From the NCBI GenBank assembly GCA_947579605.1, contig OX388306.1, positions 6,262,001-6,326,000 on the forward strand: a DNA stretch of 64,000 nucleotides. The letters run 5' to 3'. Position 1 is the first letter of the stretch; each line of letters begins with the position of its first letter. The notes below the pieces were generated by a model. That model saw nothing but the letters and a program-made list of their open reading frames with translations, did no database searches and was not told where the DNA came from. The DNA is from Athripsodes cinereus. Lineage: Eukaryota; Arthropoda; Insecta; Trichoptera; Leptoceridae. Shown in pieces: positions 45,304 through 55,106 of the stretch. The position numbers were made by a program, and so were the translations under genes.

Positions 45304-45536
45304 TTTTTTTTTACATAGACAATTCACACACATCGAGCTAGTCCCAAACTTAGATGAATCTTGATTATGGGTACTAACGCGACGATACCCACATATACAA
45401 TGCACTATATACATATATATGTAACACCCAGACCCAGGACAATTTGAAAAAGGTCATTCTTCACTTTGCCCCGTCCGGGAATCGAACCCGGGACCTCGTG
45501 ACTCAAAGGAAAGAGCTCCGCGCCACACCGGCCGAC
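45304..45536 (-). mobile_element. SINE3, most complete copy (tRNA-derived)
   Basis: On the minus strand: CGGCCGGTGTGGCGCGGAGC (A-box region TGGCGCGGAGC), then GGGTTCGATTCCCGG, a consensus pol III B box. These are followed by TTTTTCAAATTGTCCTGGGT, GTACCCATAATC and GGGACTAGCTCGATG, and an A-rich tail. It abuts the foldback MITE. Confidence 0.88.
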
Positions 45537-46089
45537 ATGAACAATTTATGTTGAACAATTATACTTAACTGAGTTTTGTTTATAAATTATCTGCAGTACG
45601 TAATATAATTATGTAGGTACTATTTTTTTTTCAGGTAGATTTTACCTATTCATTTAAAATTTATAAAAATTCTTTCCATGATTTTTTAAAAATTGAAATA
45701 TCAGAACTACAGATGTTAATTTGTATGGATAACGTTTTTAATTTGAGAATGTATAGAAAAATTATCATATAAATAGTCCAATCTATAAAAAAAACTTCAT
45801 TGTTGATTTTGTATAATTCTCCATATTGCATTTTTAGTTGAAATTAAAAATGTATGGCGTAAATAATTTTCTTCGTAATTTTTTTTCTCTGTCTGCAAAT
45901 TTCACTACACAATCTTGCATTAGAACTACCTACATGAACACATTCTTATTTTCATCTTTAATAGCACAATTTTTGGTTCAATAATAATTTTCCATCTGCA
46001 AAAATAAAATACAATTTCAAATATAATCTGTGCACGTCCACATTTATGTGACAGAAGATCCATCGATATATAAATATTAGTCGAATAAG

Positions 46090-46505
46090 TCGGTAGTTAC
46101 ATGGCAATAGGTTGTATCTCGCATTTTTTGCGTTTTCAAGTTTGTTTCATAAAATGCTCAAAATAGTGTAATATTTGATGTGGCAAAAGGATATGTCTCT
46201 TTATAGTCAGAATAAAGAGAGAAAAGACGTAACTTATTGACATGTAGAAAGATTGTTTTCATCAACATGGCAAAAAAACTCAAATATTTTTAAACTGCAA
46301 GAAATTATTTAGTGAATGTTACATACATCTTGTAGAAGAAATTATTAAGAGAATGTTACATCTATCTTGTAGAAATAATAATTACCTTCATTTTGATATA
46401 TAATGCTCGAAATTTGGCTGAAATATCTCTTTTGCAAACTTTGTTTTTGCTCTCCTATAAAATTATGTTTTAGTGAGATACAACCTATTGCCATGTAACT
46501 ACCGA
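46090..46505. mobile_element. DNA element (about 416 bp) with perfect 30-bp TIRs
   Basis: CGGTAGTTACATGGCAATAG at 46091 continues for 30 bp as the exact complement of the right end (to 46504), extended by an outer T/A pair. Inside, a 38-bp direct duplication (AATGTTACATACATCTTGTA / AATGTTACATCTATCTTGTA) lies at about 46305-46375. No coding capacity and no convincing target duplication. Confidence 0.85.
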
Positions 46506-46858
46506 ATTATAGTAAACAAATATTAGTACACATTTCGTTCATATTAGTTATAGTAATTTGGTTCTTAATATAGCAGAACCTACGGATTATTTTAGCACAA
46601 TGCAACAGGCGACGTGGGGGCGCTAATAGCGTATGGACTCTCCATATTGTTTTTATTTTTGAAATTAAAAATGTATGGCGTAAATAATTTTCTTCATATT
46701 TTTTCTTCCCGTGAATTTGTAAGATGTTTTAATAGCCTATAGTTTATTCCGGGCGGAGAAGAATCCAACAAATCAAAGATCATTCAAATCGGTACAGCCA
46801 TTCTTGAGTTATAAGAAGTGTTGTAACACACACGTCTTCCTTTTATATATTAGATAAT

Positions 46859-46997
46859 CTATACTCTATACTTTAGCTGCTCTAGCTACTAGCTCTATCT
46901 ATACTACTCTATCTATGCTACTAGATCTATCTATACTCTATACTTTAGCTGCTCTATACTTTAGCTACTCTAGCTGATCTATACTCTATACTTTATA
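46859..46997. repeat. Irregular tandem repeat of CTCTATACTTTAGCT words
   Basis: Overlapping CTCTATACTTTAGCTGCT, CTAGCTACT and CTATCTATACT units over about 140 bp, directly after the composite repeat tail. Confidence 0.85.
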
Positions 46998-46999
46998 TT

Positions 47000-47628
47000 T
47001 TATTTGATAATTTAAAATGAAGTGTTACAAAGTAAATGCCGATACAATTAATGAAAAGGTATTTTTATCTCTCCAACTCTTTGAGGAAATTAATCCATAC
47101 TAAACATATTCACAACCATACAGACATACTAAGAAACTCAATTTTATGCAATCATCACTATAATACTCCACTCATTTTCTATGCTGTTAACTACCTTCAT
47201 TCATCCACTCATTCCTTCATTGTTAGTTATTTATTCACTCACTTAATCGGTACACTCCTTGGATTTCAATTACATTAAGTGATTGCTAAGTTGTTGCTAT
47301 GAAACTGCAGTATTACTGAAATTATATTTTATTGTATTCTAGATAATTATATATTTGTATATGTGATAATCTTTTTCATACATATTATTCGCTCGGTAGA
47401 ATTTCATGGTAATTCTTAAGGTAACCCAATTCAGCAGTCATTACAGAAAAGGTACAAAAACTATGACCCGTACCGGTACTCACAAAAATGCACGTTTTTA
47501 AAAATATTTTTTTATTATCAGCTCTGATAATTTTTTTGACGAAATTAGAAAATATATTTGGATATTGGTTGTGTGTTTTACTGGACTCTGTAACTCATAC
47601 TGGATTGGTGAATTTATTATGATTTCTT
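47000..47628. other. Gene-free stretch
   Basis: No supported feature; the His/Asn-rich open frame at 47036-47278 looks like chance AT/CA-rich sequence. Confidence 0.5.
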
Positions 47629-47631
47629 TTA

Positions 47632-47798
47632 CTTAAACTTTTTTTTAAATTCTTTAACTTTTGCTTTTTTTCTCAAGGCTAAGACATTTCTGGTAAGAGT
47701 AGAATCTTTGCTGGTCCACATGTTGAGTGTATTAGTTGTTAACATGTTATGTTATGACTGTTTGATTCTTAAATATTGTAAAAATAAAATAAAAACAT
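47632..47798 (+). repeat. Dispersed repeat (partner 28899-29056)
   Basis: See 28899-29056: same orientation and same A-rich end. This copy has an extra TATGTTATGACTG segment. Confidence 0.75.
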
Positions 47799-47887
47799 TT
47801 CTTGAAAATTGATAAATATTACAACAATATAAATATATTTATGGGGTTATAGCAGATAATGCAACTTATTGAAAGAACCTCTACACA

Positions 47888-47947
47888 CTCGGATATCTCA
47901 AGAGTCGGGGACTCCTATTTATCCGAATTTGCAGACTCGCTTTCTTT
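47888..47947 (+). repeat. Dispersed repeat (partner 12955-13012)
   Basis: CGGATATCTCAAGAGTC and ACTCCTATTTATCCGAATTT match 12955-13012. The following 47950-48180 has no recognised feature. Confidence 0.55.
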
Positions 47948-48199
47948 TCCTTACGGGCGACCTGAAGAACAGATCAACGTAAGTCGCCTAGCCTAGATAA
48001 TGAACTGTAATACTCACGTCAATGTTGAAAGTGACTATCCTCAGCTACCGCGGGATAGGTATGCAGTATTTTTTACTGTAGTCACTTCGCGCATCCTAGT
48101 ATTAAGATCAAGACAAGATTAAGATCGTTTTTAGATTGTCTCAAGAGTAGCCTTGCGAATTTGACCAAATCCTTACTCATAAAACATTTTGTTTTATGA

Positions 48200-48850
48200 T
48201 TTTCGAGTGTCCTGTCAAAGGCAGGAGTTCGAAAAAAATAAAGACATTTTACATTAGGCAAATGGACGGGGTGTTTCTTTCTACCATAAATTATTGATCG
48301 TGAGAGTGACGATTTAGACTTATCAGATCATTATTGAAAAATGTCGAAAGACATCTCTCTCACTATTTATAATTTATAGTAGAAAGAAACACTTGTTTCA
48401 ATTTACATAATTATGGAATTCTACTACGTGTGCACTGACACAATCAATAACTTTTACATCTTAAATTCACCGATAAAGTTTGCTACTCATCCTAAATGTC
48501 ATAATGGAGAAATGGTTTGTTTGTGTGTTGTTTCATGTATGGACAGTTTACAACAGTGTTTTTCTTGTTATGAATGTGATTGTGTTAATATAGGAGATGA
48601 ATGCTTTTTGTGATTGTGTATATGTTTCAGTATGATTGATATTATGTTTGTGAGATGTTTGCCCTAGAACAGGTTATACCTAGTTGGGCAGCATCAATGA
48701 AAATATGTATTTGTAAATTATTAGTGTAATAAAATAAATAAAAAAAAAAATTACAAATGTTTGGAGTCAAAATTTTTGTTTGTACTAAGAGTACCGTTTG
48801 GATGTGACTGGTCTGCTGGCTACTCCTCTTGTGGTATATGTAAAGTTAGT
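48200..48850 (+). mobile_element. SINE1 copy split by a MITE and by extra sequence
   Basis: TTTTCGAGTGTCCTGTCAAA up to ACATTTTACATTA (48200-48252), then the MITE 48252-48446, then TTACATCTTAAATTCACCGA and CTACTCATCCTAAATGTC (48450-48512). A tail piece (GACTGGTCTGCTGGCTACTC) lies at about 48807-48845. About 280 bp of other DNA precedes the tail. Confidence 0.7.
48252..48446. mobile_element. Second copy of the 14571-14840 MITE, inverted
   Basis: The right end GGAATTCTACTACGTGTGCA followed by CTGACACAAT is the complement of the left end of the 14571 element. The inner arms GTGTTTCTTTCTACCATAAA / TTTATAGTAGAAAGAAACAC form the palindrome. The left terminus is eroded. Confidence 0.78.
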
Positions 48851-48989
48851 TAGTATAATAAATAGAATGTCTCAATGTAACTGCTAGTTTATCTCTTCAT
48901 TATTATTATAAGTCTATTTCCTGAGTAGGTACCTTTCAATGTTTTATCAATATATATTCTTAACTTTATACATTTTTTCTTTTTTGCAG

Positions 48990-49054
48990 GTGAGTACACC
49001 ACTATATTGTATTTAGAAGAGATGCCATCTTCGATGCTGCTATGCCTACAAAGC
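48990..49054 (+). CDS. Candidate internal exon, 65 nt, unidentified host gene
   Basis: A pyrimidine-rich acceptor (CATTTTTTCTTTTTTGCAG, ending 48989) and a donor (GTATGT at 49055) bracket 65 nt. After two leading bases it reads 21 open codons: EYTTILYLEEMPSSMLLCLQ plus S. Codon use is less AT-biased than the flanks and the peptide is non-repetitive. I do not recognise the protein. The other two frames are closed, as expected for a real exon, but the evidence is only splice signals and composition. Confidence 0.35.
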
Positions 49055-49098
49055 GTATGTTTATTAAAAATACTTTTTAGAATAGTTTGTAATATTAA

Positions 49099-49620
49099 TG
49101 TGGTGTTCTCACTTTGGCGAATATCGCCAGGGCACCAAAATATCGCCAGCCATTTGAACCGTGTGATAAAAACGATAAAACCAGTAGAAACGATATCGTC
49201 TCGAGTTGACCACCTTCCAACTTTTTCGGCCGATTGAACGATTTGCGTATGCGAAGATGTGCGCGGCGTTCGTATCTATGGTAAAAACTTTATAACCTAT
49301 AAATTTTATAATGTTTCCCGCTTCGTGACAGCTGTTATCTTTGTTATTGGTTTGTGGCGTTTGTTTCCTTAATTAAAAGGCGCCTTATAACCTCTACTAT
49401 AACATTTTCGACTAAAAATAAACACTTCGCGATCTCCATATCGACGTCCGCCATTTTGAAAACAGTGTCAAAATCAAAGCGCATCTGACAGATCGTTTCT
49501 ATATCGGTGGACTGTGTGAACAGGCGTGACGATCAATGGATGTCCGGCGAATTTTATTATCTCGCCTGGCGATATATTTTGAAATTCGCCTGGCGACATT
49601 CGTCAAATGTGAACACCCCA
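49099..49620 (-). mobile_element. PIF/Harbinger-type MITE (522 bp), copy 2, inverted
   Basis: Inverted relative to 31000-31539 and alignable along its full length. Ends are TGTGGTGTTCTCACTTTGGC and, complemented, TGGGGTGTTCACATTTGACG. Perfect TAA duplications lie at 49096-49098 and 49621-49623. Confidence 0.9.
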
Positions 49621-49728
49621 TAACATGAAAGTACGAGAAATAATATGTGAAAATATTATATGTTTAGAATATTTACTAATTTATTATTGTTTTATCAGAT
49701 TTGAGCACAACGTACAGATGACAAAACC

Positions 49729-49785
49729 AATCAGATATCTTAACTGGAGAACCATGTTTTGGTTCTCCAATTGAGATATCTGATT
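49729..49785. ncRNA. Short miRNA-like hairpin
   Basis: AATCAGATATCT...TGGAGAACCA (49729-49754) pairs with 49760-49785 over 26 bp with one G-U and one mismatch; the loop is 5 nt. The stem is shorter than a usual pre-miRNA and the loop is small, so a foldback repeat is an equal alternative. Confidence 0.3.
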
Positions 49786-49789
49786 AAAA

Positions 49790-50690
49790 TATTATGTTTT
49801 ATGTGTAGTAGTAATGTTTTACGAACTTCTACAAAAAGCTCGAAAGCTTAAAGAATAGAAATGGAGACCTATACTTTATGGGAACTTAACGGATATGATC
49901 AAACTAATATCAACTTAGTACAATACATATTATTACGAATATGGACGATTTAAACACACAATTAATTGTATTATACAGTACCGAAGAAACGTTTAATTTA
50001 ATATTTTTATTTTTAATGTTTAGTTGATGAAGCATAATTGGATTAAACAAGTTGAATTATTATTGAATGAGAGACACCAGCTGTCGTGTGCAAAGGTTGG
50101 CTGAAAAAAAAACACACACACATTATACACCCCTCTTACTGAACATCTAAGTATCACGGGTTAACCACGGGGGTGTGTTTAGTAGAGGGAGTGGGAAGTT
50201 CAAACATTCCCTTAGAGTTCAGAGGAGGTCACAAACAACATTTTCTACATCTATAGGTATACAATTATAATATATAATATTAAAGGGTAGTTTTTGTTTG
50301 ATGTTTAATTTTCATTATTATTATCAGTATTTTGTTTTTCCTTTTTTAATTTTTTTCTGAAAATATGGTAGAATATTTTTTTTTTATATTTAAGAGTAAC
50401 ACGTGTTTGAACTAATCCTAAATAAATTTTACACTTGTTCAAATTCAAACAACAATATTAGAGGGCGTTTAAGAGTTCAAATTTACTTTCTATATATATC
50501 TATCTGTACAAACACAGCATCTCTCACGAGTAGGATAACAAGAGAACTAACTGTGTATACCTAATAATAAACACACAAGTTTTCCTCTCTGTGCAAATTC
50601 AAATTGAGACAAAGGTTGGCTTACCTTGTCATCACTGAATCGAAGATGTTCAGTGTCTTAAAAAATTGCTTTTTGCTGTAGGGCAATTTG
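49790..50690. other. Gene-free stretch
   Basis: Imperfect inverted words around ACACCCCTCTTACTGAAC / TGTGTTTAGTAGAGGG (50130-50190) but nothing bounded. Confidence 0.45.
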
Positions 50691-50774
50691 AAACTGAAAA
50701 AAAAAACATTGAAGGAGACCCATCGATCATCTGGATTGCGCAGAAGTCTTGGGACTTTAATTTTTCCAAAATTT

Positions 50775-50935
50775 TACACATAACAAAATATCATGTCCAC
50801 ACCGGAGGCGCCATAGTGGGCAGCCTGAAGGGCTGACTGGTTAAAATAGCTCCCGTGTGTGGAATCTTTTGTCTAAACTCTTTCGATATCCCTTTGGCTG
50901 AAAGAAGTAAACACATTAATAAAATGAAATAAGGA
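50775..50935 (-). repeat. Dispersed repeat (partner 40970-41135)
   Basis: CACCGGAGGCGCCATAGTGG, GTGTGTGGAATCTTTTG and ACACATTAATAAA, same orientation as 40970-41135. Confidence 0.75.
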
Positions 50936-50985
50936 AAAGATAAATCTATTAGACACAGTTCCGTGGAGCAGCAAGAAAAAAAAAA

Positions 50986-51180
50986 TGTCCCGTAAAAGGC
51001 AGGTGTTCGAAAAAGTAAAGACATTTTACATCTTAAATTCAGCGATAAGGTTTGACACCCATCTTGAATGATTTCTTATTTTTGTTGGCATGGAGAGGAT
51101 AGCTTGCATGCTTATTACACGCAGCTGATCTTCTGGTTATTCCACTTGCGAAATATGCCGTGATGTTAAAATAGTAGAAG
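50986..51180 (+). mobile_element. SINE1 copy lacking the head
   Basis: TGTCCCGTAAAAGGCAGGTG, ATCTTAAATTCAGCGATAAG, TTGGCATGGAGAGGATAGC and GAAATATGCCGTGATGTTAA. Well preserved. Confidence 0.88.
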
Positions 51181-51184
51181 TAAC

Positions 51185-53600
51185 AATTAGACACTTAAAA
51201 ATCTTCTCAGAAAATTTGTTATTTTCTTATGAAGAATAGTGTTTGTAACCTATTATTATTTAACGGTACAAATTTGTAAAGTTTTGTCTAAACGTTGAAT
51301 TGATAATAGATACAACACTATTTTAATAGAAAATCGATATTATGTTACAAAGGAAGAGGATATTTTTTACGCAAATAAACCGCTTTCAATACTTTTTTTA
51401 TACTTATATATTTTTTTGAAATACTTAATAGATTCTCAACTATTCAGTCTGCGATCTCGGAAAATAAAATAGACGGGAAATCTCTATGAAAGTTCATTCA
51501 CACTTTTACTTAGTATTTTATTAAGATTCTTTAAGTAGCAAATGGTAGATGTATAGTTGTGGTTTTGTGGTAGTTTTGTGGGAGTTATGGGTGTTATTAC
51601 GATCTGTTCCATGTCTGAAGAAAGTTTGCATTGAAAATCAAAATAATAATACATATCTACATACAGAATAGGGTGATTCGAAATGTTGAAGTTTTCATGT
51701 TTTGTATTGGGGCACTGATTTACTATGTTTCACCTATGCTGAAATAATATACACCTCTTTAATTTTGATGAATTTAGGAGGCAATTCATATTCCTCGAAG
51801 AATTGGGGCTATTTTAAATTATCAAAAAATTATTAATAACGATCTCAAGAAAACATTATCTTTATATTAATCTTTCTTGTTGAATTTTCAACGGTACATG
51901 CAGTTTCATCAATTACTATATAAAAAAAACAATTGTGAAATGGTTTTTTGTTATTTATGGTTTATTTTTTCGTAACTTTACAAAGATAACAACAATTTCT
52001 CACATTAATAGATTATCACAATATCAAATACAATCAATATGCTAAAGATAATTTTATCGAAAATGGTCTCAAAAACGTGTTGTGTTTATTCAAAAATAAT
52101 TTTACTAATACAAATTTATCCTTTTCAAAAACAATAGTAAGAAATAAATTTCGTGCACTTAAATAGCTAACCTCAAAACATTTTCATATTGATTGACAAA
52201 ATCCTATATTTTCGTGAAAAATCTTTCCTACCTTTATTAATTTAATATTCAATACAAATAACATAACAAATATACTCTTATTACTATTTGTAAGATTAAA
52301 AGAAATTAAAATAAAAACAAAACAAACGAAAAATCAATGAAAAACCAAGACAAAAATAAAATTATTATAAATAGTACATGCATTATAAGCATATATGTTA
52401 CCGTTTGAAAATGTTATACCTACATGGAACCACGTGAGAAATTATAAAAAAATATTTTGTTCTTACATATTTGGATCACACTAGTATTATGTACCTACCT
52501 TATATAAACCAATTCGTCTTTTTACGATCAAGTTTCGGATATTTGAACTGCTGTCATACATTTCTTTAGTAAAAACGTGACAAGAAAAATATTACACTTT
52601 TTATGAATTGTATACAATATACTCGAATCACTTAAAATGTGTTTTTTACACAAGTAATTTTTTTAACGTATTTCAATGTTTTCAACGTACTAAAGAATTT
52701 TAAATCAAATAAGTATATATTTATCACTTATACACGGCGTGAGGCTTTTAAAAGGTAAAATATACCTACCAAAAAAAAAAACAAAATATAAATTAACAGC
52801 TGGAAGCATGAATCTTTAAAAATAAACAGTAAGATGTAAAATAAAATTATTAGTTACATTGCACAAAACAACCATAGTCAAAAAAATTAAACCATAAACA
52901 TAAGTCTTATTATGTTTGTATATTTATATTACCTTTGTGTATGTATTTTTTTATTATCTATTAATGTATACAATCCCAATGGTCAAAATGAACTGGAAAT
53001 TAAAAGGAAAATCTGTGATGCGACCAATATACTTTCATATCAATCAGTTTTAAACGAGCGTTGCTTGGTTCAAAAAAGCACTTTCATACCTCCCTCGAGT
53101 CTCTCGTTGCAGATGAATTTATAAAAAAAATTGTTAGCTTTGATGAGGAAAATATTGATGGTCCATATATAAGAAGTGCACCTTTTTACGACAATCACCA
53201 CAGTTTGTTTATAACTATTATTATTAATTTTGTAACATAATTTTACAACAAATTTGTAGTGGGTTATCAGTCGTGTATTCTATAGGTTGTAATTGAAGAG
53301 AGACCATTCTCATATCACGATGTCGAAGAAATCCCAAGACTTTACCACCCAGGTACCAATCACCTTGTTATGTTTTTATAATATTTGATCGAGATTTGTA
53401 TGAGATCGAATGAATGTATCTATTGATGTCGTGTGCGTGATGGTTTGGATGTTTGATTATTTGTGTGATTTTTGCTGATTCAACTGATAATATGTATCAA
53501 ACATCTGTTGTGCACCTCAAAATAAATAAATATTTTTAGTTCCATTTAAACACTTCTAGTTTTATTTTTACATTTCTAGTTTAGTTTTTACATTTCTCAA
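51185..53600. other. AT-rich gene-free stretch
   Basis: No gene recognised in 2.4 kb. A reverse retroposon tail (ACACGGCGTGAGGC) is at about 52725-52790. The open frame 52912-53124 has no motif known to me. Confidence 0.5.
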
Positions 53601-53603
53601 TGA

Positions 53604-53973
53604 TGATGATGATGATGATTTTATTTTATTTATGACGCCGTTTTACAGTCTCTAGACCGTCTCAAGGGACCGCGCCAGTGAAGAGTTCAGTTTTTAATTT
53701 GCCTCTGAAGCTAGTGACCGTCTGCCCATCTCTCAGCAGCACCGGTAGGCGATTCCACTTAACTCGTCCAACAACACCAAAGGCCCTCTCGTAGAAGTTG
53801 GACTTACCGGCTCTATTGGGCTCAGTAAGTCTATTCACAGCCAGTTCCATAGAGCGCAGAGGTCTTCTAATGGTCGAGTCAAGGGGACAAATCTCTGTGA
53901 GGCACGATGGTGCCACTTTGTTAATAGCCTTGTGGACCAAAAGGCACACCTTGAATGTATAATACAATACCAT
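53604..53973 (-). pseudogene. LINE D ORF C-terminal fragment, longest copy
   Basis: The minus strand is open for about 103 codons: VCLLVHKAINKVAPSCLTEI, STIRRPLRSMELAV, RLTEPNRAGKSNFYERAFGV, KWNRLPVLLRD and TSFRGKLKTELF. It is followed by an end with CGCCGTTTTACAG-type DNA and a (CAT)n tail at about 53604-53625. The 'RAFGV.g..kWNrLP..lR' block is the conserved end of a CR1/RTE-type polyprotein. The RT domain is missing. Confidence 0.82.
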
Positions 53974-54329
53974 GTTTATATTTCTAGTTACATTTTTATT
54001 ATTCGTGTTACATTTTCATATTTCCAGTTTCATTTTGAAGGCGAATAGGCAACGTTCTGTAAGTCTTTATTTCCAGCCTAGCTGGATCAGATTCAGCAAT
54101 TCAATTATTCATAACTGAATTTCACCAGGCAGGCAGCACACCATCGACCGAAACATTGTGTGTCTTAAAATTAAATAATTTTCGTAAATTGAATATTAAA
54201 CAAGGATCTTCATTCTATTTTATTAGAATACTAGCAAAATACTCGATATTCATCAAAACAAATATTTAACTTTTTTAAAAACAGCATCCAGTACATACGC
54301 ATGCATGTAGTGGGCGCTGTATCTGGTGA

Positions 54330-54865
54330 TTAGAGTTGTGGAATTCTCAAGAAATAATTTTTCAAGAAATTTACCGGGAAAATTCTCGGTAATTTTCTCG
54401 AAGTAGAGAATTTTCCAAGATTTTTTTTATTTTTTATTTAACAGTATAATAATAATAAATACTTTATTCAATCAATCAATAACAATGTACAAATTTTGAG
54501 ACAATTTATCACCAATATGGCTAGAATTAATTATGGAAACAAAAAAATGTTAGGTACCTACATAGAAAAAAGTGCTAATAACTGATAAAAAATCTTGATG
54601 TTTGACACCCCACATGCCCATATTTAAGTTACAAAAAAATTGCAGGTACGTACATGGAAAAAAGTGTTAATAACCTCTGATTTGGGCCTTTAATCAGCCG
54701 CACAATTTTTTGGATCAATCAGGTTGGCTGCGAAGTGTACTGGGCGAAAGGTCATAATATCACTAAGAAAAATTATGGAGAGAAATTTCTCTTCCATCAG
54801 AGGAGAAATTTCTCGTTCTCGAGAAATTTCTTTGGAGAATTTTCCCTTCTCACATCACTACTGGT
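54330..54865. mobile_element. Possible MITE rich in GAGAAATTTCTC palindromes, with an insert
   Basis: The left part (54330-54430) has AATTCTCAAGAAAT and ATTTTCTCGAAGTAGAG; the right part (54770-54865) has GAGAAATTTCTC repeats and TTTTCCCTTCTCACATCACT. The two resemble inverted ends. Between them lies an A/T-rich block with a direct repeat of AGGTACCTACATAGAAAAAA (54553 and 54644). Boundaries uncertain. Confidence 0.35.
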
Positions 54866-55106
54866 GATGCAAATTATCACCTTAATGATTCACACACATA
54901 CACAAAACAGTAAAAAGGTATTGCATCGATCTCATTGTGCCACAGTTTGATACTCAGAATGGGTGTTAAACCTCGTCACTAAATTGAAACTGTTAAATGT
55001 CTCAAAGATGCGTGATAATTCACTAAATTTCCTATTCTAGAAGAGATTCTAAATAACCTATTCTTAACTTTTAGTAAGAAAATATTTATATTATATATAT
55101 AATGAG

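Larger units (their letters stand above)
44627..46855 (+). mobile_element. Composite repeat, head CTAGCTGGCCCGGCGAAC to tail TTTTATATATTAGAT
   Basis: The head ACTAGCTGGCCCGGCGAACT and the tail (AAATCGGTACAGCCATTCTT, GAGTTATAAGAAGTGTTG, CTTTTATATATTAGAT) are typical opposite ends of a widespread arthropod repeat whose class I will not name. The interior is filled by a MITE (44943-45296), SINE3 (45304-45536) and another MITE (46090-46505). A direct repeat of AATTAAAAATGTATGGCGTA and AATAATTTTCTTC occurs near 45842 and 46663, suggesting two overlapping copies or a duplication. Confidence 0.5.

Noticed and set aside
45470..45536. tRNA gene on the minus strand
   Set aside because: A and B boxes are present but the cloverleaf is incomplete and the sequence continues into a repeated SINE3 body.
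47036..47278. His/Asn-rich 80-codon open frame
   Set aside because: Low-complexity composition from CAT/CAC-rich DNA; no homologue recognised.
54770..54850. Heat-shock-element-like GAA/TTC arrays
   Set aside because: The pattern arises from repeated GAGAAATTTCTC palindromes of a likely transposon; no gene nearby to regulate.
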